A stretch of 64,000 nucleotides of DNA from Legionella maioricensis (GTDB lineage Bacteria; Pseudomonadota; Gammaproteobacteria; Legionellales; Legionellaceae). Positions 57,373 through 64,000 of the stretch are shown one piece after another. The notes under the pieces are model-generated. The model had not been told where the DNA came from, searched no databases, and saw nothing but the letters and a program-made list of their open reading frames with translations. A program made the translations under genes and the position numbers. The stretch spans positions 1 to 64,000 of the forward strand of contig NZ_JAJKBJ010000002.1 of NCBI RefSeq assembly GCF_023618015.1, given 5' to 3'. Numbering within the stretch: position 1 is the stretch's first letter; each line of letters starts with the position of its first letter.

Positions 57373-58485
57373 ATGAGTTTAATACAAACACTGCATACAC
57401 ACCTGACCGAGCAGCAAGAAATGCCGTTCGTGGAATTCATGCAACTCGCGCTCTATGCTCCTGGTGAAGGCTATTATAGTTCGGGCTTGCAAAAACTGGG
57501 TAAACAAGGGGATTTTATTACAGCCCCCGAATTAACCCCTTTATTTGGTCAGGCTCTTGCTAACCAATGCCAACAAATACTGCCTACTTTAGAGTCGCCT
57601 GTTTTATTTGAATTTGGTGCAGGCTCCGGCACCCTTTGTGTGGCTATCTTAAGTCACTTGGAACAGCTCAATTGCTTGCCCGAATCTTATTATATTCTGG
57701 AAGTAAGTGCTAATTTGCGTCATCGTCAGCAAGAACTGCTCCAGCAAAAAATACCGCATTTGGCCTCTAAAGTACAATGGCTGGAACGCTGGCCGGAAAC
57801 GCCGTTCAATGGAGTGATTATTGCCAACGAAGTATTAGACGCCATGCCTGTAAACCGGTTTATGTTAACCGACAATGGGGTTATGGAAAGCTATATCACC
57901 TTGAATGAGCAAAATCAATTAAGAGAAATTTTTAAACCCAGTCAAAATCAACGCTTACTGACCTATGTAAACCGCCATTTAGCTCAGCTCCCCAAACCTT
58001 ATCTTTCAGAAGTAAACCTGTTTATTGATGACTGGTTAGTGAACATTTATCGCATGTTACAACAGGGCGTAGTACTATTAATTGACTATGGGTTTCCCAG
58101 ACATGAGTACTATCATCCCGATCGTAACCAAGGGACTTTAATGTGCCATTACAGACATCATAGCCACCCTGATCCCTTGTTGCATCCCGGTGAACAAGAC
58201 ATTACCGCCCATGTCGATTTTACTCATGTCGCAGAAGCAGGACACCAGGCAGGATTTCATATTGCCGGGTATACTAACCAGGCCTCTTTTTTGCTGGCTA
58301 ACGGTTTGTTAAGCTTAGTCCATACTCTGGATAATGAACGCGAACAATTTCAGGCAAAACAGGCAATAAAACAATTAACCCAACCCAGTGAAATGGGCGA
58401 ACTATTCAAGGTAATTGCCCTGACCCGCGATGTAGAAATCGATTTGCACGGGTTTCAATTACACGATAAACGAGTGAGTTTATAA
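57373..58485 (+). CDS. MidA/NDUFAF7-like SAM-dependent methyltransferase
   Basis: The 370-residue protein fits the MidA family, whose mitochondrial member methylates an arginine of complex I subunit NDUFS2. The N-terminal APGEGYYSSGLQKLGKQGDF and the SAM-binding FEFGAGSGTLC are family marks, with ANEVLDAMPVNRF further on. The bacterial target is not established. The next gene begins 3 bases after its stop, and priA follows without a gap. Confidence 0.9.
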   Translation: MSLIQTLHTHLTEQQEMPFVEFMQLALYAPGEGYYSSGLQKLGKQGDFITAPELTPLFGQALANQCQQILPTLESPVLFEFGAGSGTLCVAILSHLEQLNCLPESYYILEVSANLRHRQQELLQQKIPHLASKVQWLERWPETPFNGVIIANEVLDAMPVNRFMLTDNGVMESYITLNEQNQLREIFKPSQNQRLLTYVNRHLAQLPKPYLSEVNLFIDDWLVNIYRMLQQGVVLLIDYGFPRHEYYHPDRNQGTLMCHYRHHSHPDPLLHPGEQDITAHVDFTHVAEAGHQAGFHIAGYTNQASFLLANGLLSLVHTLDNEREQFQAKQAIKQLTQPSEMGELFKVIALTRDVEIDLHGFQLHDKRVSL

Positions 58486-58488
58486 ACT

Positions 58489-58983
58489 ATGAAAAAATAT
58501 CTGACCACGGTGGAATTACAGAAAGAGTCGATGAAATTTTCCGCAGGCCATACTACTATCTTCTCCGCAACAAAAAGAGAACCGCTTCATGGCCATATGT
58601 ATGGCGTCTATTTAGCGTTAACGACCTGGGTAGAAGAAAACGGGATGACTTTCGATTACCGTTATTATAAAGAGCGTATTCATAAATTATGTCGCCAATT
58701 AAATCAGACCTTTTTGATGCCTCAATTTTCACCATTTTTAGAATATGGTGAAGACAAAGAATATTATTATTTTACCTTTAATCATAAAAAAATCCCCTTC
58801 CTTAAAGAAGACGTCACCCTGATGCCGCTGACCAATATCACTGTTGAAGAATTATCACGCTGGTTTGTTAATGAACTGATTAAAGAACATGAAGAACTGG
58901 ATAGACATCGTATCGAAAAAGTCGTAGTCAAAGTCTTTTCTGCTCCAGGACAATCAGCCAGTCATGAATGGCATAGAAGCTAA
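58489..58983 (+). CDS. 6-pyruvoyltetrahydropterin synthase homologue, PTPS-III type
   Basis: The 164-residue protein has the PTPS/QueD fold, with zinc histidines His21 (FSAGH), His34 and His36 (LHGHMY). The catalytic Cys of QueD and PTPS is missing; the sequence before LHGH is KREP, placing Glu31 where PTPS-III proteins carry Glu. PTPS-III can replace FolB by releasing 6-hydroxymethyl-dihydropterin from dihydroneopterin triphosphate for folate synthesis. The nearby pteridine reductase fits that pathway. A queuosine role is unlikely without the Cys. Confidence 0.8.
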   Translation: MKKYLTTVELQKESMKFSAGHTTIFSATKREPLHGHMYGVYLALTTWVEENGMTFDYRYYKERIHKLCRQLNQTFLMPQFSPFLEYGEDKEYYYFTFNHKKIPFLKEDVTLMPLTNITVEELSRWFVNELIKEHEELDRHRIEKVVVKVFSAPGQSASHEWHRS

Positions 58984-61161
58984 ATGAGCGACGTGTACCA
59001 AATATGTATTCCCCATACCAGTCGTGACTATTTCGACTACGAAGCACCTGAGTTAACTCCTTGTATCGGCGCCAGAGTATGGGTGCCTTTTCGCAATCAA
59101 ACACGCTTGGGAATAGTAATCAGTAAGGGGCCAACCCAACATACCGGTACATTATTAAAAAGCATCAGCGCCATTATTGATGACCAGCCTTTAATCACTG
59201 CTGATTTATTGGCCCTGTGTCTATGGATTGGCAGCTACTATCAATCGCCCTTGTCCGAAGTATTGCCTCTTGCTTTACCTAAAAAATACCGTTTAGGCCA
59301 AGCCTGCCAATTGCCAATGGGTGATTTTTATCAATTGAACCTCCCTGTGGAGCAAGCCAAAAAGCTCATTCCTGCGCGAGCCCGCAAACAGCTGGAGCTT
59401 ATAGATTTTTTAAGTTCACAATCCGATAAGGTTTCCAAACAAAGGCTGGCTCAAAAGGGTTTTAATTCCAGTCAATTAATGGCTTTACTCTCAGCCCAGA
59501 TTATTGCGCTATCGCAACAGATCATGATTCCCGAAAGAACAGACCTGACACTCTCACCACCACTCATTCTTAATCCGGAGCAGGCAGTGGCTGTTACAGC
59601 AATAACTCAGCATTTACACCACTATCAAAGTTTCTTATTACAAGGAGTGGCTGGCAGTGGCAAGACGGAAGTTTATTTGCAAGTAATTGCCCAGGTTCTC
59701 GAACAAGGGAAACAAGTATTGGTATTAGTACCTGAAATTGGTTTAACCCCCCAATTATTATCTCGTTTTACCGCTCGCTTTAATCAGCCTATTGCAGTGA
59801 TTCACTCCAATTTAAATGAATCAGAAAGACAAATCGCCTGGCAATTAGCGAAAGAAAACCGTGTCAAAATGGTAATTGGTACTCGTTCTTCTGTCTTTAC
59901 TCCTATGCCGGATTTGGGATTAATCATCATTGATGAAGAACATGATGTCTCATTAAAACAAATGGAAGGGGTGCGTTATTCTGCTCGAGATACTGCATTA
60001 ATGCGTGCTCATCTTGCCAATATCCCAATCATTTTAGGCTCGGCAACGCCAAGCCTGGAAAGCGTCCATAATTGCAAACAAAAGAAACACACTCTATTAC
60101 GACTAAACCATAAAGCCTTATCAACAACCCCTCTTCATTATCAGCTCATCGACTTGCGCTCTCAGGCATTACAAAATGGCCTGGCAACACCCACCTTAAA
60201 GGTCATAGAAGAACACTTGCAAAAAAACAATCAAGTGCTGGTTTTTATCAATCGCCGTGGCTTTGCTCCCGTGATGCTTTGTCATCAATGTGGGTGGATG
60301 GCTGATTGCCGTGCGTGCGATAGCCATTTAACCTTGCACAAGCAACAGGGTCACATGATTTGTCATCACTGTGGATTAACCCAAAAAGTTCCAGTTTCCT
60401 GCCACAATTGTAACAGTCCGGAATTAATTCCCGTAGGGGCTGGTACCCAACGCGTGCATGAGTTTTTAAGCGCTCGATTTCCTGATACCAATGTATTACG
60501 TATAGACCGGGATGAAGTACGTAAAAAAAATTCTTTAGATGCTCATCTCGATAAAATAAACAAAGGCGAGGCGCAACTCATTGTCGGTACGCAAATGCTG
60601 GCCAAAGGTCATCATTTTCCGCGATTATCCTTAGTGGTCGTTCTTGATGCTGATGCCGGTTTATATAATCAGGACTTTAGGGCAATGGAGCATTTGGGGC
60701 AGTTATTAACCCAGGTTTCAGGACGGGCAGGGCGTGCCGAGCAAGCGGGCCAAGTCCTCATCCAAACCCATTTGCCCAATCATCCTTTACTCAATTTATT
60801 AATTCAGCAAGGTTATGATGAATTTGCAGATGCATTACTGACCACTCGCCAAGAAGCAGAATTGCCCCCATTTCATTTTTTGGCAGTGATCAGAGCCCAG
60901 GGAAAAACAATAGGGCAGGTATTAAAATTTTTACATGCAACTAAAGATCAAATCCAGACTCATCCCATTACCGTTATGGGACCGGCACCTGCTCCTTTGC
61001 CTCGTAAAGCCAATCAACACCGTATGCAATTATTAATTAAATCGCCTTCAAGAAAAGTGCTGAAAAGTTCATTGACGCAATTGAGAGAGTGGTTAACAAT
61101 AACCAAATTAAGCAACGGCGTTCGCTGGAATGTGGATGTTGATCCTATGGACCTATCATGA
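58984..61161 (+). CDS. priA: Primosomal protein N' (replication restart helicase PriA)
   Basis: PriA reloads the replisome at collapsed forks. The 725 residues include an N-terminal DNA-binding domain, a helicase core with Walker A (GVAGSGKTEVYL) and LIIIDEEHD, and a zinc-binding region with paired Cys motifs (CHQCGWMADCRAC, CHHCG, CHNC). The ATG directly follows the stop of the pterin gene, and the end overlaps the thioesterase start in an ATGA junction. Confidence 0.97.
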   Translation: MSDVYQICIPHTSRDYFDYEAPELTPCIGARVWVPFRNQTRLGIVISKGPTQHTGTLLKSISAIIDDQPLITADLLALCLWIGSYYQSPLSEVLPLALPKKYRLGQACQLPMGDFYQLNLPVEQAKKLIPARARKQLELIDFLSSQSDKVSKQRLAQKGFNSSQLMALLSAQIIALSQQIMIPERTDLTLSPPLILNPEQAVAVTAITQHLHHYQSFLLQGVAGSGKTEVYLQVIAQVLEQGKQVLVLVPEIGLTPQLLSRFTARFNQPIAVIHSNLNESERQIAWQLAKENRVKMVIGTRSSVFTPMPDLGLIIIDEEHDVSLKQMEGVRYSARDTALMRAHLANIPIILGSATPSLESVHNCKQKKHTLLRLNHKALSTTPLHYQLIDLRSQALQNGLATPTLKVIEEHLQKNNQVLVFINRRGFAPVMLCHQCGWMADCRACDSHLTLHKQQGHMICHHCGLTQKVPVSCHNCNSPELIPVGAGTQRVHEFLSARFPDTNVLRIDRDEVRKKNSLDAHLDKINKGEAQLIVGTQMLAKGHHFPRLSLVVVLDADAGLYNQDFRAMEHLGQLLTQVSGRAGRAEQAGQVLIQTHLPNHPLLNLLIQQGYDEFADALLTTRQEAELPPFHFLAVIRAQGKTIGQVLKFLHATKDQIQTHPITVMGPAPAPLPRKANQHRMQLLIKSPSRKVLKSSLTQLREWLTITKLSNGVRWNVDVDPMDLS

Positions 61162-61553
61162 CTGATCAAAAAATTACTGTGCATCAAAAAACATTTGCCA
61201 TTGCTTGGGGCGATATGGACGCCCTGGGGCATGTAAATAACGCTCGTTATTTTGATTATTTTCAGGAAGCGCGTATTGAATGGTTAAGAGAAATTAACAT
61301 TCATCTTAGAGGAAACACTGGCCCTGTCGTCATTCATGTGGCCTGTACTTTTTTAAAGCCAGTCATTTATCCAGCTACCGTAACCATACGCAGTAATTTA
61401 CACACCCTTGGCAATTCCAGCATGATCATGGATCATGATTTATATCAAGGTGAACTCCTGATGGCGCAAGGGATCAGCAAAATTGTGTGGGTAGATTATA
61501 CCCAAAACAAATCAGTTCCCTTGCCAGAAGACATCCGTAAGCTTTTTGGATAA
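61158..61553 (+). CDS. Hotdog-fold acyl-CoA thioesterase, 4-HBT family
   Basis: The 131-residue protein has the 4-hydroxybenzoyl-CoA thioesterase signature: WGDMDALGHVNNARYFDYFQ with the catalytic Asp. It probably hydrolyses small acyl-CoA esters in the cytoplasm; the substrate is unknown. It overlaps priA by 4 bases and ends the operon, just before a cluster of palindromic repeats. Confidence 0.9.
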   Translation: MTDQKITVHQKTFAIAWGDMDALGHVNNARYFDYFQEARIEWLREINIHLRGNTGPVVIHVACTFLKPVIYPATVTIRSNLHTLGNSSMIMDHDLYQGELLMAQGISKIVWVDYTQNKSVPLPEDIRKLFG

Positions 61554-61560
61554 GTAGTCA

Positions 61561-61622
61561 TCGTTGCGAACGGAGTTCTAGCGAAACATCATTCTGGATT
61601 GCTTCGCCAAGGCTCGCAACGA
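61561..61622. repeat. Nested palindromic dispersed repeat
   Basis: TCGTTGCGA (61561-61569) pairs exactly with TCGCAACGA (61614-61622), and inside it GCGAA (61581-61585) pairs with TTCGC (61603-61607). The text (TGCGAACGGAG and GGATTGCTTCGCC) resembles the GCGAAGCAATCC-type interspersed repeats I know from Legionella and related genomes. Confidence 0.7.
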
Positions 61623-61686
61623 CGGAATTTGCATACCCCGTGAACGATCAATTGCGTCAACTGAAGAAATCAATCCTGTGTGAATT

Positions 61687-61749
61687 GTAGCCTGGTTGCT
61701 TGCAACCAGGAAGGAAGTGATTCCAAATTTGATCCCGGTTGCGGGCTAC
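61687..61749. repeat. Dispersed palindromic repeat, copy 2
   Basis: CCTGGTTGC (61691-61699) pairs exactly with GCAACCAGG (61702-61710) around TT. An outer pair, GTAGCC (61688-61693) with GGCTAC (61744-61749), closes a larger structure. The inner part is an inverted copy of the sequence at 53443-53468. Confidence 0.72.
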
Positions 61750-61841
61750 AGGTGCTTAAGTTGACGCCATTACGTGAACGGTTACCTATACCGACTTGGC
61801 TTCTGAGTTACTGTGAAAATTAGCTGTATTAAACTTCGTTT

Positions 61842-62117
61842 CTATCGCTCATCACAAACGGTGAAGTACCCATGTCGGTAAGGGTTAGAACGAGCACGAA
61901 ATTCATAATCCCGACAACGTTGTCCGTGATCATCGCTATATCGCTTTTGCAAACGAAATACAAAGTCACCAAAATTCATATCTTGCTGCCACTCCTGAGC
62001 CTCCCTTTGTTTTTGTTCCTCATCCATTTTATTTAAAAATTTACTGAGCTTACTGGTATAGCCCGTCCCCATAACCCCTAAAGACACCAACAAGATTACC
62101 ATTATTTTCTTGATCAT
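61842..62117 (-). CDS. Small exported protein, surface-antigen-like
   Basis: The 91-residue protein has an N-terminal signal or anchor (MIKKIMVILLVSLGVMGTGY), a charged helix, and a C-terminal region with two cysteines (GQRCRDYEF and FTVCDER) that recalls the Cys-pair end of the 17-kDa surface-antigen group. A disulphide in the periplasm is likely. The frame extends 16 codons upstream, but MIKK is the better start. The ribosome-binding site is weak. Confidence 0.65.
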   Translation of the reverse strand: MIKKIMVILLVSLGVMGTGYTSKLSKFLNKMDEEQKQREAQEWQQDMNFGDFVFRLQKRYSDDHGQRCRDYEFRARSNPYRHGYFTVCDER

Positions 62118-62344
62118 ATTGAACACCACAAAAGCATTTGAGGCAATATTAAACCATATGGGCAAATAAAAATCTACTCCATAAGCATAAAATTGCTAAC
62201 GCTTTAGGTTCCTAAACTATAACGAGCAACCCTCTTAAAATAGACTCAAGGTTCGACCTGAGAATAAAATTTTATTGTCACTGATGCTCTGGATATTTAA
62301 TGAAAACTTATAGAAAAGAATTATAGTTTCATGTGTCCTATGCG

Positions 62345-62379
62345 TTAAAAAAATGAAGGTTGGGTCGCAACCCAACCTT
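62345..62379 (-). terminator. Rho-independent terminator of the kinase-like gene
   Basis: On the minus strand AAGGTTGGGT (62379-62370) and its exact complement (62365-62356) form a 10-bp stem with a four-base loop, followed by CATTTTTTTAAC. It begins two bases after the stop of the gene. Confidence 0.85.
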
Positions 62380-62380
62380 G

Positions 62381-63661
62381 CTAATTACTAGCAATTAATG
62401 AAAACACCTGCGAGGGTGCAACTCCCACTTGTTGATCTTGCCGATAATCAAAAAATGAATTTGGATTGGCGGTCATATTCCCTGAGAGTCCAAACTCACT
62501 TAATTCTTCAAGTTTTTGTTGATTGCTTTCTTGGTTAGAAGAATAAACTGGATAATCTTGTTCAAACTGCTGGTATAATCTTAGCTGTTCTTGTTCTCGC
62601 AGAATCTGTTCCTGACGAGCTGCTTCTCGTTGAGCGGCTTCGAGGCGTCGTTTTTCTTGATATTCACTATAAAACTGTTCAAATCCGTCAAGGGCAAAAG
62701 CTGCTTGTTGAAAAAGATTAATGCGATTAGAAAGTATGTCTACATATATTTTTTTTTGTCTTGCATAACAAGCACTAAATGACGAATCAATGATCTCTTT
62801 ATAAGATTCTACTGGAGTCGAGATGATAGTTGCCAAGGTTTCAAAAAACTCTTTTTTATTAAAGAGGTTTTTTGGTACCTCTGATTCAAAGTCAGTTAGA
62901 CCATTTAGAATGTTGCTATACTTTTCAGTATAAAAAGGGTAACTAAAACAACATTCCGGATCAATTTTTACCGCATGCAAAGCCTTATCCGTTTTACTTA
63001 CACCAAAGTTTTCATCATTCATATCGATATCAGCTAAAAAAGATGCAACAAGATGAATGGCCGTGAGTCCAATTATTGGTCTTCTATGTAACATATTCTT
63101 TTGTAAGACTCTCGTCCACTCAAAAAAATTGGGAATATCCTTAGATAGACGATAATTCATGGAGGTAGGGTCTCCTTCCACAGCGTACATATTAGGTTGA
63201 GGCGCTCCAAGGATTAGACGATATATTCGCCCCCCTACAACGGCACTTTCTATCCAGAATTGTTTATCATCAAAAGGCGCTGTTTCTTCGAGAAGTTTTC
63301 TATGGTGTGCATTTAAAAGCATTAATCCGCCATGGCTGTTTGAGCAGTGCCATTTTCTAGCATCGTCATGATTAAAAAAAAGATATTTTCTATTGATGAC
63401 GGACTGGAGTTCCGAGTCGTCCTCCTCATAAGGGATAAATTGTTTTTCTTTTTTATCCAAATAGGTATGTACGGAAAAATCTTTTTCTTCTTCACTATCA
63501 CTTTCCGAGTCGTTGTCCGAATCGCTATCAGAGTTACTACTGTCATCTCGAGTGTTATTAATTTCTAATGCAACATCATCCCAACGTGGTTTCTTCTTGA
63601 CAGTACATTCTATTTCTTTCTGGTCACTCTCTAAAGCGCTATGATCTCGTTTTATTTGCAT
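62381..63661 (-). CDS. Kinase-like effector candidate with coiled-coil C-terminus
   Basis: The 426-residue protein has an N-terminal acidic Ser/Asp-rich stretch (SSNSDSDSDNDSESDSEEE, about residues 41-59). A central region carries FLADIDMNDENFGVS and AVKIDPECCF, which looks like the catalytic-loop Asp/Asn and metal-binding Asp of atypical kinases (HipA, PI-kinase-like). A Gln/Glu/Arg coiled coil follows (EAAQREAARQEQILREQEQL). Similar kinase-like modules occur in Legionella effectors. The glycine-rich loop is not clear. The ATG at 63661 is chosen over a TTG at 63730. Confidence 0.75.
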   Translation of the reverse strand: MQIKRDHSALESDQKEIECTVKKKPRWDDVALEINNTRDDSSNSDSDSDNDSESDSEEEKDFSVHTYLDKKEKQFIPYEEDDSELQSVINRKYLFFNHDDARKWHCSNSHGGLMLLNAHHRKLLEETAPFDDKQFWIESAVVGGRIYRLILGAPQPNMYAVEGDPTSMNYRLSKDIPNFFEWTRVLQKNMLHRRPIIGLTAIHLVASFLADIDMNDENFGVSKTDKALHAVKIDPECCFSYPFYTEKYSNILNGLTDFESEVPKNLFNKKEFFETLATIISTPVESYKEIIDSSFSACYARQKKIYVDILSNRINLFQQAAFALDGFEQFYSEYQEKRRLEAAQREAARQEQILREQEQLRLYQQFEQDYPVYSSNQESNQQKLEELSEFGLSGNMTANPNSFFDYRQDQQVGVAPSQVFSLIASN

Positions 63662-63948
63662 TGGATTGTTACCTTTTATAGACAGAGGGGCTAATCGTGT
63701 TGAATTACTAATTAGGCCACATTGTAACAAATAAAAACTGAGAGATCAATTATTAATCAACCAAAAAATGCGCAGTCAGCTCCAATCCCTACAATTTTAA
63801 TCCACCGACGTTCAAATGCTCGACATTACTTTCATTCAATAAAAACTATGTAATAATATATAGCTTGTCGGGTTTGTATTCCTATTTAAGAATTAGTACC
63901 CTTTGTTGGGCAACCCACTCGCGACTTATTAGATTATGAGTTTTGAAA

Positions 63949-64000
63949 ATGCTTAGTTATTTCGAATTGGCCTTGAAAGAGGCTATGCAAGGAGTTGAAA
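63949..64000 (+). CDS. Start of an unidentified gene (partial)
   Basis: An ATG at 63949 opens a frame to the window end: MLSYFELALKEAMQGVE. Upstream is an intergenic region of nearly 290 bases. The only ribosome-binding candidate is GAG eight bases before the ATG. The sequence is too short to assign. Confidence 0.4.
   Translation, partial: MLSYFELALKEAMQGVE

Noticed and set aside
1..64000. CRISPR arrays, rRNA and tRNA genes
   Set aside because: No spaced direct repeats or tRNA-like cloverleaf sequences were seen. The tandem arrays present are coding and have no spacers.

Overview
The window looks like a chromosomal segment of a Legionella species. The base composition is AT-rich. It carries an intact PlaC-type GDSL acyltransferase with the expected S37/D398/H401 spacing. 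Several proteins have the style of Dot/Icm effectors: an F-box protein, Sel1 repeats with a C-terminal membrane hairpin, a kinase-like protein, and Glu/Ser-rich C-termini. I cannot name the species from sequence alone. I see no rRNA, tRNA or CRISPR array.

Layout. 0-5 kb: core operon typA-nadK-recN, then a cold-shock gene with a clear terminator. 5-7 kb: an NADPH-FMN reductase and an orphan effector-like gene. 7-15.7 kb, minus strand: a yeast-type cytosine deaminase, serB-serA, a methyltransferase, the coupled set tex-yciA-unknown, and glmS-tpm. 17.8-21.3 kb: plaC, then trhO, smpB and bcp. 21.3-33 kb: mixed accessory and housekeeping genes, namely an alpha-repeat protein, a Bcr/CflA exporter, phoH-guaC, a Pro/Thr-rich tandem-repeat protein, an esterase, a DUF2807 lipoprotein, RNase T2, a Sel1-repeat protein and a second cold-shock gene. 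33.6-36.6 kb: an FAD oxidoreductase ending in a CaaX box, and an amidase. 36.7-43.5 kb, minus strand: a complete moxR-DUF58-DUF4381-batA-batB-batC-batD operon, read from a good sigma-70 promoter and held together by start/stop overlaps. 44-47.5 kb: a dihydrouridine synthase and a short aconitase.

47.7-53.6 kb is an accessory island. It holds an integrase fragment, an F-box effector candidate with a PmrA-like upstream site, an IS3 orfA remnant, an L,D-transpeptidase, and a 696-residue effector candidate with an internal duplication. 53.6-56.5 kb: a membrane class III adenylate cyclase coupled to an exported partner. 56.6-61.6 kb: a pterin and replication cluster with a pteridine reductase, a MidA-like methyltransferase, a PTPS-III-type pterin enzyme, priA and a thioesterase. 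61.5-64 kb: dispersed palindromic repeats, a small exported protein, a kinase-like effector candidate and the start of a further gene.

Most interesting items: the FAD enzyme ending Cys-Met-Leu-Phe, which suggests host prenylation; the PTPS-III enzyme with Glu in place of Cys beside a pteridine reductase; the kinase-like and F-box effector candidates; the cyclase with a coupled periplasmic partner; and coding tandem repeats in two genes. Many starts were moved inward from the longest open frame, using ribosome-binding sites, signal peptides or stop/start overlaps.
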